Shown: piece by piece, positions 41,325 through 49,561 of the stretch
How positions within the stretch are numbered: position 1 is the first letter of the stretch
Layout of the letters: each line of letters begins with the position of its first letter
NCBI RefSeq assembly: GCF_018736145.1
Contig: NZ_CP059997.1
Span: forward strand, 1,115,501-1,179,500
DNA length: 64,000 bases
Source: Amycolatopsis sp. CA-230715
GTDB lineage: Bacteria > Actinomycetota > Actinomycetes > Mycobacteriales > Pseudonocardiaceae
Direction of reading: 5' to 3'
Translations under genes and position numbers: made by a program
Notes under the pieces: model-generated
The model's input: the letters and a program-made list of their open reading frames with translations, nothing else
What the model was told of the DNA's origin: nothing
Database searches by the model: none

Positions 41325-42935
41325 ATGCTTTCGGCGGAAAAGAACACCGTGGCCGGGGTGGCCGGATCGACGCTGATCGCCCTCGGCGCGTTCGGCGCGG
41401 GCGCGACGCTGCGACACGATCCCGTGCTGTCCGGGACGGTGCTCGACGCGGGGCGCTACGGGCACGGGAGAACGATCGCCACCGCGGTCGTCTACCTCGG
41501 CCTCGCGCTGCTGCTGGTGGCTTGGGTCCGGTTAGGACAGTCCACTCGCGACGGCCGCGACGGCGCGCGCGAAGTGGCGCGAGCGGTCTGGGCGTGGTCC
41601 GCGCCGCTGCTGCTGGCCCCGCCGCTGCTCAGCACCGACCTGTACCACTACCTCGCGCAGGGCTTGGTCGCGTCCGAGGGGCACGATCCCTACACGACCG
41701 TCCCCGCCGAGCTTTCCGGACCGATCGTCGACAACGCCGGAGGCCAGTGGCAGGCCGTGCCGTCGCCGTACGGCCCGTTGTTCATCCTGCTCATGAAGGG
41801 CGTGGTGGCCGCGACCGGCTCTCCCCTCCCCGCGGCGCTGCTGGCGAGGCTGGTGCTCGTCACCGGGCTGGCGTTGCTGTGCCGCGCGCTGCCCGCCCTG
41901 TGCCGCCACCTCGGCGCACGACCGGAACGCGCGCTGTGGATCGGGGCGGCGAACCCGCTGGTGCTGCTCCACCTGATGTCCGGCGCGCACAACGACCTGC
42001 TGATGATCGGCCTGCTCGCGGCGGGGACGGCGCTCGTGCTCGACCGCGCTCCGGTGCGGGGTTTCGCGCTGGTGGCGCTGGCCGCGGCGGTGAAGGCGAC
42101 CGCGGCGGTGGCGCTGCCGTTCCTGGTCTGGGTGTGGGCGGCGCACCTGGCGCGGCACGGAAAGCCGCGGTGGCGCGGATTCACCCGCGCCACCGCGGCC
42201 GGACTGTCCACTGTGGTCGTCGTGTTCGGATTGTGCACCGTGCTCGCCGGTGTTGATCTCGGCTGGATCCGCACGATGGGCGGCAACGCGGTCCTCGACC
42301 CGCTGCTGTCCGTGCCGACCGCGCTCGGCAGGCTCACCGGACTGTTCGTCGACATCGGACTCACGGGATTCCGCCTGGCGGGCTGGATCGCGCTCGGCGG
42401 GATCGTCGCGTGGCTGTGGTGGCGTGCCCGCGCCGGTGGCGCCGTGGCGGTCCGGTGCGCGGCGGCGGCGCTGCTGGCCACCGCGCTGCTCACCCCCGTT
42501 TCCCTCCCCTGGTACCTCACCTGGCCGTTGGCGCTCGGCGCGGCGATCCCTTGGCGGCCTTCCCTCGTGGCGGTCGCGGCGGCGTTCTCGGCGTGGCTGG
42601 TGCTGAGTTCGTACCTGGACGGGAAAACCCCGCTGCCGCCGTGGGGGTTCGGCGTGATGGCGGTAGTTTCCGCCTCGATCGGCTTGCTGGTCCGGGGGAA
42701 CGCGGTGAAGGGCTACGCCGCGAGGAAGTTCGCGACGGTTTCGGTGAACTCGGCCGGGGAGTCCAGCCACGGGAAGTGCCCGCCTCCCGCCTGCGTGACG
42801 ATGCGGGCGGCGGGGAACAGCCCGGCGAGTTCCGCGAGCGCGCACGGCGGACCGGACAGGTCGAGCTCCCCGGCGAGCACCAGCACCGGCACCGCGACCG
42901 AAGGCAGCGCCGCACGCGTGGTCGCCGGTGAGTAG
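41325..42935 (+). CDS. MptB-like polyprenol-phosphomannose mannosyltransferase
   Basis: A membrane GT-C enzyme of the MptA/MptB group that adds mannose from polyprenyl-phosphomannose during lipomannan synthesis. About twelve membrane segments. LLSTDLYHYLAQGLVASEGHDPYTT holds the catalytic Asp region, SPYGPLFILLMKG and SGAHNDLLMIGLLAAG are family motifs. As read, the frame runs 536 residues, and its last 74 are antisense to the convergent hydrolase. Removing one base from the GGGGG run at 42694-42698 would give a TGA at 42706-42708, just before the hydrolase stop, for a 460-residue protein. Either the tail is real or there is a frameshift. Codon 70 (41532) is TTA, a possible bldA target. Confidence 0.83.
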   Translation: MLSAEKNTVAGVAGSTLIALGAFGAGATLRHDPVLSGTVLDAGRYGHGRTIATAVVYLGLALLLVAWVRLGQSTRDGRDGAREVARAVWAWSAPLLLAPPLLSTDLYHYLAQGLVASEGHDPYTTVPAELSGPIVDNAGGQWQAVPSPYGPLFILLMKGVVAATGSPLPAALLARLVLVTGLALLCRALPALCRHLGARPERALWIGAANPLVLLHLMSGAHNDLLMIGLLAAGTALVLDRAPVRGFALVALAAAVKATAAVALPFLVWVWAAHLARHGKPRWRGFTRATAAGLSTVVVVFGLCTVLAGVDLGWIRTMGGNAVLDPLLSVPTALGRLTGLFVDIGLTGFRLAGWIALGGIVAWLWWRARAGGAVAVRCAAAALLATALLTPVSLPWYLTWPLALGAAIPWRPSLVAVAAAFSAWLVLSSYLDGKTPLPPWGFGVMAVVSASIGLLVRGNAVKGYAARKFATVSVNSAGESSHGKCPPPACVTMRAAGNSPASSASAHGGPDRSSSPASTSTGTATEGSAARVVAGE

Positions 42936-43543
42936 GAGGCCGTGTAGACGGCGGCCGCCTCGTCGTTGCGCCGCTGGGAGGCGTGGTGCCGTCGCGCCGC
43001 CTCGTCCCAGCGGCCGTAGGTGAACGGCGCGAGTGCTTCCCAGTCGGAATCGGTGGCGTTGCCCGCGATGACCGTCTCGAAGGCGTCCGAAACCTGCCGG
43101 TGCCACGGCTCCCCCGCGCGGCGCCGGATGATCGCGCGGCGGGCGTCGCCGTCGGGGAAGATCCCCGCGCCGAGCGTGCTCGGCGCGACCAGCACCAGCT
43201 TCCGGACGCGCCCGGGGTACCGGATCGCGTACAGCTCGGCGAGGTTCGCGCCCGCGCTGTGCGCGAGCACGTCGATCCGGTCGAGTCCGAGATGGACGCG
43301 CAGGGCCTCCACGTCGTCGGCGAGGCGCTCGCAGCGGTACGAGGTGGCGTCCTCCGGCGCCTGCGAGCGGCCGGTGCCCCGCAGGTCGAACCGGACCAAC
43401 CGCACCCGGCGGGACAGGCCGCCGAGATCGCCAAGGTACGCCGACGCCTGCATCGGGCCGCCGGGGAGGCAGACCACCGGGTTCCCGTGCCCGACCACGT
43501 CGTAGCTGAGCTCCGTCCGGTCGAACGCGCGGAAGCCTGGCAT
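42713..43543 (-). CDS. Alpha/beta hydrolase
   Basis: 276 residues. FDLRGTGRSQAPEDATSY is the strand 4 region, AHSAGANLAELYAIRYP the nucleophile elbow with serine in HSAG, and GGGHFPWLDSPAEFTETVANFL the catalytic histidine segment. It resembles proline iminopeptidase and lipase-like enzymes of broad type. No signal peptide. As read, it overlaps the MptB-like gene tail to tail by 223 bp, which may come from a frameshift in that gene. Substrate unknown. Confidence 0.87.
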   Translation of the reverse strand: MPGFRAFDRTELSYDVVGHGNPVVCLPGGPMQASAYLGDLGGLSRRVRLVRFDLRGTGRSQAPEDATSYRCERLADDVEALRVHLGLDRIDVLAHSAGANLAELYAIRYPGRVRKLVLVAPSTLGAGIFPDGDARRAIIRRRAGEPWHRQVSDAFETVIAGNATDSDWEALAPFTYGRWDEAARRHHASQRRNDEAAAVYTASYSPATTRAALPSVAVPVLVLAGELDLSGPPCALAELAGLFPAARIVTQAGGGHFPWLDSPAEFTETVANFLAA

Positions 43544-43707
43544 CCGCGGATCCTGTCAGCAACGCGCTCACCAGGTCAATCACCCGCGGATCCACTGTGG
43601 AGGCGAGCCGTCGCGGATCCACATCGGACGATGCCGGTAACGGCCAGCGGGCGCGGTGGCCCCGGCGTTACGATTCTGGCCTCACGCGCGATCCGGGGAG
43701 CACCAGC

Positions 43708-44919
43708 ATGACCAACCCGAACTGGCCGGGACAGCAAGGACACCAGGGTCCGCGGGGTCCCCAGTACCCGCAGCAGCAGTGGCAGCAGCCTCCGGGGCAC
43801 CAGCAGTGGCCGCAGCAGCCCTACCCGTACCAGCAGCGGCCGCAGTTCCCGCCGAAGCCGCCCCGGCGGCGCGGCCCGATCATCGGCATCGCGGTGGCCG
43901 CCGTGGTCGTCATCGCGGCGACCACCGTGACGCTGGTGCTCACACTCGGCGGCGACAAGGACGGCGGCGGCCAGCAGGCCGCGGGGCCCGGCGAGGGCGG
44001 TTCGGAGTACACCGCCCCGGCCGACGGATCCGGGTACGACACGGCGGACTGGGACCAGCCGCTCCCGCTGCCGCTCGGCGAGAACCGCTGCGCGTGGCAG
44101 AAGGACGCGGTGCCCGAGATCGGCGCGCTCGGCGGCGGGGTCACCGATTTCAAGGACAACACCTCGGGCTGCCAGTTCCTGCTCGCCGACGGCAACACGA
44201 TCGTCCAGGTGCGCGAAACCGGGCCGTACAACCGGATCAGCCAGGACACCAGCGTGCTCGAACCCGCGCAGTTCGCCGGTGTGCCCGGCCGCGTGTACGC
44301 GTTCACCTACGAAAAGCACACCGGGTGCAGCGCGCTGCTGGCGAGCCGGTCGGCCGCGGTGCCCGCGGTCGACATCTCGACCAAGGACAAGGGCGGCGAC
44401 CAGAAGCAGCACTGCGAACTCGCGAAGAAGGCCATGGAGGTCGTCGCGAACAAGTACGTGCCGCTGGCGGGCGGCACCCCGGCGAGCGGCACCGTCCAGG
44501 AGGTACCGGCGAACGCGCTGCAAGGCAAGAACGCGTGCGATCTCGCCAAGGCGGGGGCCAGCTACATCGGCGTCGAATCGAAGTCCGCGCAGGAGGGCAC
44601 CGACCCGCTCGGCAGCACCTGCAAGCTCGACGGCTCCGACACCACCGCGAGCGCGAAGCTGACCACCAGTACCGCGCTCGACGCCGTGCCGCCGGTGCCG
44701 GGGGCGAAGGCGACGAACGGCAAGCTCGGCACGTACCCGCTCCGCATGGAGCAGGAACCGGCCAAGTGCACGCTCAGCCTCGACCTCGGGGGCGGCAAGG
44801 TGTTCCAGCTCGCCATGGGCCCGAAGGACGGCCAGCCGGTGAACATCACCTGCCAGGCCGGCCGCGTCGCGCTGGCCAACGGCCTGGTGAACCTGCTCCA
44901 GGAGGCGTCCTACCAGTAG
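43708..44919 (+). CDS. Membrane-anchored protein with proline/glutamine-rich N-terminus, DUF3558-like
   Basis: 403 residues; GGGGAG lies seven bases before the ATG. The first 50 residues are rich in Gln, Pro and Trp and stay in the cytoplasm. One membrane segment (PIIGIAVAAVVVIAATTVTLVLTL) follows. The outside part holds two similar halves, each with spaced Cys residues (ENRCAWQ...SGCQF...TGCSAL...QHCELAKK, then ACDLAKAGASYIG...STCKL...KCTLSL...NITCQ), as in DUF3558 proteins of actinobacteria. Function unknown; such proteins are common near the envelope. A hairpin follows the stop. Confidence 0.72.
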   Translation: MTNPNWPGQQGHQGPRGPQYPQQQWQQPPGHQQWPQQPYPYQQRPQFPPKPPRRRGPIIGIAVAAVVVIAATTVTLVLTLGGDKDGGGQQAAGPGEGGSEYTAPADGSGYDTADWDQPLPLPLGENRCAWQKDAVPEIGALGGGVTDFKDNTSGCQFLLADGNTIVQVRETGPYNRISQDTSVLEPAQFAGVPGRVYAFTYEKHTGCSALLASRSAAVPAVDISTKDKGGDQKQHCELAKKAMEVVANKYVPLAGGTPASGTVQEVPANALQGKNACDLAKAGASYIGVESKSAQEGTDPLGSTCKLDGSDTTASAKLTTSTALDAVPPVPGAKATNGKLGTYPLRMEQEPAKCTLSLDLGGGKVFQLAMGPKDGQPVNITCQAGRVALANGLVNLLQEASYQ

Positions 44920-44924
44920 CGGCC

Positions 44925-44945
44925 GACCGTCCACTGAGGACGGTC
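44925..44945 (+). terminator. Hairpin after DUF3558-like gene
   Basis: GACCGTCC (44925-44932) pairs with GGACGGTC (44938-44945) around ACTGA, five bases after the stop. It includes a variant of the recurrent TCCACTGTGGA palindrome. Confidence 0.6.
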
Positions 44946-45043
44946 AACCGCGGTGGCTGTGCGCCGGGCCACATCCGGGAATGATCACGGGCGCCGCGCG
45001 CTACATCCCGGTACGGAGCCACCATCGCCCGCAGAGGAGAGAC

Positions 45044-45169
45044 ATGTCCGCCACCCCGACCGAGACGGCGCAGCCCGAGCTGGTGCCCGCACTCGACGAC
45101 TTCGACTTCGAGCTCACCGACGGCGCCGCCTGCCGCATCGACGACCCGGACTGCGAAGCCTGCCAGTAG
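45044..45169 (+). CDS. Orphan 41-residue Cys-containing peptide, possible RiPP precursor
   Basis: A 41-codon gene from the ATG at 45044, with AGAGGAGA ending four bases upstream as a strong ribosome site and a perfect 14-bp hairpin eight bases after the stop. The upstream part (MSATPTETAQPELVPALDD) looks like a leader, then FDFELTDGAA, then the C-terminal CRIDDPDCEACQ with Cys30, Cys37 and Cys40. It is very acidic. The shape is leader plus short Cys-rich core, and FDFEL recalls the FxLD-type recognition motif of some lanthipeptide leaders, but the core lacks Ser/Thr for dehydration and no modifying enzyme is nearby. A metal-binding miniprotein is the main alternative. Function unknown. Confidence 0.6.
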   Translation: MSATPTETAQPELVPALDDFDFELTDGAACRIDDPDCEACQ

Positions 45170-45177
45170 GACCGAGT

Positions 45178-45207
45178 CGTGCGAGCTTGCCGCGGCAAGC
45201 TCGCACG
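45178..45207 (+). terminator. Perfect 14-bp hairpin after the small peptide gene
   Basis: CGTGCGAGCTTGCC (45178-45191) pairs fully with 45194-45207, leaving only two bases between the arms. It begins eight bases after the stop and isolates the peptide gene from the secreted beta-helix gene downstream. Confidence 0.8.
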
Positions 45208-45304
45208 GCCGCAGTCTCGCTCACCGACACACAGGCATCCGATGAATAGGTGAACAACCAGGTTATCGCGCGATCAGCACTCGACAAGCCCGTGTAAAGA
45301 TCCT

Positions 45305-47926
45305 ATGTTTCGCCTCATGTTGAGGAACTGGGGTGTGCTGCTCACCGCCGCCGCGCTGACCGTCGGGAGCGCGGCGCCCGCGCAGGGCAGCCCTGAGGGC
45401 CGGGGCGGCCAGGACGTGTACGTCGCGCCGTGGGGATCCGATCACGCGCCCGGCACCGCCTTCCGGCCCGTCCGCACCCCGCAGCGGGCGAGGGATCTGG
45501 TGCGCCAGCGCGCCGGGCACCTGCGCGCGGATCTGACCGTGCACCTCGCGCCGGGGGTGTTCCGGCTGTCCGAGCCGCTGACGCTGGACGCCCGCGATTC
45601 CGGCGGCAACGGCCACCGGATCATCTGGCAGGGCGGTGGTTCTTCCGGTTTCGGGGATTCCGAGCTGAACGGCGGCAAGCGGGTCACCGGCTGGCGCCCC
45701 GTCGACGGCAGGCCGGGCCTGTTCGCCGCGCCCGCCCCCGCCGGGCTCGACAACACCCGCCAGCTCTACGTCGACGGCGTCCGGGCGCAGCGGGCGCGCG
45801 GGCCGCTCCCGGTGAAGCTGACCGCGACGCCGACCGGGTACACCGCCGACGCGCCGACGCTCGCGAAGTGGCGCAACCCCAAGGACATCGAACTGGTCTA
45901 CACCGCGGGGGAAGCGCTGTGGAACGTCCAGCGCTACGGCCTCGGGCAGTGGACCGAACCGCGCTGCCCGCTCGGCTCCGTCGACGGGACGACCGTGACG
46001 ATGGCGCAGCCCTGCTGGGACAACTCGACGAAACGGGTGCTGTTCCCGGACATCCCCGGCCGCAGCGTCAACATGGTCGGCCCCGCCGATCTGACCAACG
46101 GCCGCCAGCCCGCCTACGCCGAGAACGCCTTCGAACTGCTGGACACCCCTGGCGAGTGGTACCTCGACCGGTCCTCCCGCACCGTCTACTACCTGCCGAA
46201 GCCCGGTGAGGACCCGCGCCACGCGGACGTCGAGGCGCCGGTGCTGGAGAAGCTGATCGACGCCCGCGATCTCCACGACGTCGCGTTCCGCGGTATCCGG
46301 TACTCCTACGCGACCTGGCTAGCACCGTCCACACCGGAAGGTTTCTCGGAGATCCAGGCCGGCTACACGATCACCGGCCCGACCGGCTACGCCACCCAGG
46401 GCCTGTGCCAGTTCGTGCCGAACGGCACCTGCCCGTACGCCTCGTGGACGCGGGAACCGGCGAACGTGACGGTGTCGCACGGGCAGCGGGTGGAGTTCAG
46501 CGACAGCGTGTTCACCCATCTCGGCGGTGCCGCGCTCGACCTGATCGACGGCACGAAGGACAGCAGCGTCACCGGGAACGTGGTCACCGACATCTCCGGG
46601 AACGGCGTGCAGATCGGCGGTGTCGACAAACCGCAAGCGGGCGACGCCGACATCACGCGCGACGTGAAGGTGACGAACAACCACCTCTACGGGCTGCCGC
46701 GCGAGTTCCACGGCGGGGTGCCGATCGTGAACGGCTACACGCAACGCAGCACCATTTCGCACAACCAGATCGACCACGTCGCGTACTCGGGGATCTCGCT
46801 CGGCTGGGGCGGCTGGCCGGACAAGATCAAGAAACCCGCGACCCCCAACATCTCGCGCGACAACCTCGTGTCGGACAACCTGATCCACGACTACATGCTG
46901 ATGCTCGACGACGGCGGCGGGATCTACACCCAGGGCATCACCGGCAGCTCGTTCGGCGACGGCGAGAAGGTCACCGGCAACGTCATCCACGACCAGTGGG
47001 GCCTCGGCAAGGGCGTCTACACCGACAACGGCAACACCTACCAGACGAACCGCGGCAACGTCCTCTACCGGATCGCCTACGCGAACATCGGCACCGTGCA
47101 CGTCGACTACCGCGACGATCTGCGCAACAACGATCCGACGCTGACCGAGGGAAACTACTGGGAGCAGGGCGATCCCGACCGCGACGACAAGGGCGCGATC
47201 ACCCGCGGCAACCACCTGCTGGCCTCCCCCGGTGACGCGCCGAGGGAAATCGTGACCAACGCGGGTCTCGAACCGCGGTACCGCGACCTGCTGCGGCGTT
47301 CCGACGGCAGCAGGTCCACCGCGGAGGCGCCGTCGCGCGTCGGCACCTTCGCGGTGTCCGGAAAGCTTTACGCCACTTGGAATCCGTCGTACGCGTTCAA
47401 CGGATCGCCGGTGACGTCCTATGTGGTCACCGCCTCCGGCGGCGGGCGCTCGGTGCGGGCGACGATCAGTGCCGCCGACTTCCAGCGCCTCGGGTACGCC
47501 GAAGTGCCGGGACTCACCGACGGCACCGCGTACACGGTGACCGTGGCCGCTCGCAACGGTTCCGGGGTCGGCACACCGTCCGCGGCGGCCGCGCCGGTGA
47601 CACCCGGCCCGAGCGCGGGCAACCCCGCCGCGGCGCCGACCGGGGGCAAGGCCGTCGCGACCGCGGTGGCGGCCTCTGTGAAGTGGACGCCGCCGTCGAA
47701 CACCGGGGACACCCCCGTGCTCGGCTACCGGATCACCGTCTCCGACGGCCGCGTGCTCATGGCGACCGGCCGCGACGCGCTCGTCTCCCAGCCGACGGCG
47801 AAGACGATGACCCGCGTGGTGGGCGGCCTGAAACCGGCCACGGCGTACACGTTCACCGTCGCGGCCGTGACCGCGAGGGGCGCCGGGGACGCGGTCACCT
47901 TCGGCACCACGACCCCGGCCACCTGA
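45305..47926 (+). CDS. Secreted right-handed beta-helix protein with two fibronectin III domains
   Basis: 873 residues with a signal peptide ending near AQGS at residue 29. VYVAPWGSDHAPGTAFRPVRTPQRARDLV is the usual opening of pectate-lyase-like parallel beta-helix proteins. Repeated coils run from about 300 to 640 (NNHLYG, SHNQIDHV, SDNLIHDY, TGNVIHD and similar). Two fibronectin type III domains follow (about 675-770 and 780-873) and may position the enzyme on a polymer. It probably acts on a plant or microbial polysaccharide as a lyase or hydrolase; the active site cannot be named from motifs alone. Confidence 0.85.
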   Translation: MFRLMLRNWGVLLTAAALTVGSAAPAQGSPEGRGGQDVYVAPWGSDHAPGTAFRPVRTPQRARDLVRQRAGHLRADLTVHLAPGVFRLSEPLTLDARDSGGNGHRIIWQGGGSSGFGDSELNGGKRVTGWRPVDGRPGLFAAPAPAGLDNTRQLYVDGVRAQRARGPLPVKLTATPTGYTADAPTLAKWRNPKDIELVYTAGEALWNVQRYGLGQWTEPRCPLGSVDGTTVTMAQPCWDNSTKRVLFPDIPGRSVNMVGPADLTNGRQPAYAENAFELLDTPGEWYLDRSSRTVYYLPKPGEDPRHADVEAPVLEKLIDARDLHDVAFRGIRYSYATWLAPSTPEGFSEIQAGYTITGPTGYATQGLCQFVPNGTCPYASWTREPANVTVSHGQRVEFSDSVFTHLGGAALDLIDGTKDSSVTGNVVTDISGNGVQIGGVDKPQAGDADITRDVKVTNNHLYGLPREFHGGVPIVNGYTQRSTISHNQIDHVAYSGISLGWGGWPDKIKKPATPNISRDNLVSDNLIHDYMLMLDDGGGIYTQGITGSSFGDGEKVTGNVIHDQWGLGKGVYTDNGNTYQTNRGNVLYRIAYANIGTVHVDYRDDLRNNDPTLTEGNYWEQGDPDRDDKGAITRGNHLLASPGDAPREIVTNAGLEPRYRDLLRRSDGSRSTAEAPSRVGTFAVSGKLYATWNPSYAFNGSPVTSYVVTASGGGRSVRATISAADFQRLGYAEVPGLTDGTAYTVTVAARNGSGVGTPSAAAAPVTPGPSAGNPAAAPTGGKAVATAVAASVKWTPPSNTGDTPVLGYRITVSDGRVLMATGRDALVSQPTAKTMTRVVGGLKPATAYTFTVAAVTARGAGDAVTFGTTTPAT

Positions 47927-47932
47927 TCGCGG

Positions 47933-48634
47933 CTAGCGGCGCCAAGTCACGTTCCGGGTCGGCTTGTCCTCGTAGGGGCTCTTCGAATACGCGAGCGAGA
48001 CGATCGGATCGGTGGCGACGCCGAACATGAGGTCGCAGGTCTCGTACCGCGCGCCCTTGGCCGAGAAGTCCTTCGGCGCGAAGTCGTTGTCGGTGCAGCC
48101 GGGCACGTCGGTCTTGCTGCCGATGCCGAACACCGTGCCGGGGAAGCCGCCGCTCTTCGTGGTCGCCCACAGAGACGGCGCCTGGGCCTCCGCGAGATTC
48201 GCACCGTCCACATTGGTCAGTACTTTGTGGACGAAGAAGAAGGTCTTGCCGCGCAGCTGCTTCTTGTCCTCGTCTTTGAGCTTGAGGCTGTCGATGTCCG
48301 CGTCGGCCGCCTTCACCGCGTCGACGGTGACCGAGACTCCGAGCAGGCCCTTCGCGTAGTAGCTGTTGAACGGGATGACGGCCTGCTCGCCGAACTTGAG
48401 CTTGGTGCCCGGCTTGGTCGTGGCGTCGGAGAGCTCCAGCGCCGGGGTGGTGGTCAGGTACGGCTTCTCCGGGGTGGTGCTCACCGGGGCCGACGGCGGG
48501 GCGCTGGTCAGCGGCACCGTCGGCTTCTGCTGGCCGTTCGCGGACTCGGATTCGGCGTCGGCCGAGCACCCCGCGAGTGCGACGGCGAGCGCGGTCAGGA
48601 CGAGGGCGGACTGGTGTCTTCGATGGCCGTTCAT
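47933..48634 (-). CDS. Lipoprotein of unknown function
   Basis: 233 residues. The N-terminus is a lipoprotein signal with LAGCSADAE as lipobox (Cys23). A Pro/Thr/Ser linker (TVPLTSAPPSAPVSTTPEKP) leads to a domain of about 160 residues with KPGTKLKFGEQAVIPFNSYYAKGLLGVSV, which resembles the telokin-like or DUF4352-type immunoglobulin folds of actinobacterial lipoproteins. Two Cys near the end (PGCTDNDF, YETCDLMFG) may be bonded. It is convergent with the beta-helix gene. Function unknown. Confidence 0.78.
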   Translation of the reverse strand: MNGHRRHQSALVLTALAVALAGCSADAESESANGQQKPTVPLTSAPPSAPVSTTPEKPYLTTTPALELSDATTKPGTKLKFGEQAVIPFNSYYAKGLLGVSVTVDAVKAADADIDSLKLKDEDKKQLRGKTFFFVHKVLTNVDGANLAEAQAPSLWATTKSGGFPGTVFGIGSKTDVPGCTDNDFAPKDFSAKGARYETCDLMFGVATDPIVSLAYSKSPYEDKPTRNVTWRR

Positions 48635-48745
48635 GGGATCCTCTGCTGTCGGGTTCGACAGACCTTAAAGGACCGGGAAGCGACGCCGATCCGGATCCCG
48701 CCGAACGGGCAGCCCGACCGGTTCCGGTCGGCTACTGTGCGTGCC

Positions 48746-49561
48746 ATGACGGAGCTGAACGGGAGCGACGCGGCGCGACGCCGCTCTACGCGGGCCATGG
48801 CGTTGTTCGCCGTGACGTGTTTCGCCGTGCCGATCGCGCTGCTGGTGCTCACCGTGCTCGTCCAGCTGGCCAGGGTGCACGAGGACGCGCGGCACCGGTT
48901 CGACCTCATCCAGCTCGTGCCGGGGGCGATCTTCCTCGGCTGCGCCGCGTTCGTCTTCACCAGCCGCCGGTACCGGCCGGTGACCTGGTCCGGCACGGCC
49001 GTGATGCTCGGCGTCGGCACGTTCTTCGTCGGCGCGCTGATCGCCATCGCGTCGATCGGGCTGCACGAATCGGTCTTCGGCACGATCGGCACGTCCTTCT
49101 TCTACTTCCCGGTGCTCGTCGTGGTGCCGCTCGGCTGGCTGCTCGGGCGGTTCGCCTGGCGCGTGCTGCTGTCGCCGCCGATCCCCGAGCTGGCCGAGAC
49201 CCGGTTCGAGCTCGCCTTCACCTGGCGCGGTTCCCGGCGCGAGCGGCTCACGATCGGTACCGAGCACATCGCGGTGTCGCAGACCTACACCGTTTCCAGC
49301 GGCGAGAACAGCCACACCCGCACCACCACGCACGCCTACCCGCTCAGCACGCTCTCGCGAGCCGAACCGATCGTGCTCACCGACGACGACGAGATCCGGT
49401 TCGCCGCGTCCTTCTCCCATCAACCCCAGTACACGCTCGGCCCCGCGCTGCGCCTCCGGGTGCAGGGCCAGGAGTGGACGATCCCGGTCGACCACCCGGA
49501 CGTGCTCGCCGAGCTGGCCCGCCGCCGTGCCGCTTCGGCCAGCACCGCGGGCTCACGGTGA
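48746..49561 (+). CDS. Four-segment membrane protein of unknown family
   Basis: 271 residues from the ATG at 48746. Four membrane segments lie in residues 17-150 (for example LFAVTCFAVPIALLVLTVLVQLA and FFYFPVLVVVPLGWLLGRFAW). The C-terminal 110 residues are soluble with RERLTIGTEHIAVSQTYTVSSGENSHTRTTTHAYPLSTLS, probably a beta-rich cytoplasmic domain. I do not recognise a family. Its stop overlaps the convergent arabinosyltransferase gene by nine bases. Confidence 0.7.
   Translation: MTELNGSDAARRRSTRAMALFAVTCFAVPIALLVLTVLVQLARVHEDARHRFDLIQLVPGAIFLGCAAFVFTSRRYRPVTWSGTAVMLGVGTFFVGALIAIASIGLHESVFGTIGTSFFYFPVLVVVPLGWLLGRFAWRVLLSPPIPELAETRFELAFTWRGSRRERLTIGTEHIAVSQTYTVSSGENSHTRTTTHAYPLSTLSRAEPIVLTDDDEIRFAASFSHQPQYTLGPALRLRVQGQEWTIPVDHPDVLAELARRRAASASTAGSR

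Noticed and set aside
45044..45169. Firm call of an FxLD-type lanthipeptide
   Set aside because: The motif is FDFEL, not FxLD, the core has no Ser or Thr to dehydrate and no LanB/LanC genes are present. Kept only as an unassigned peptide.
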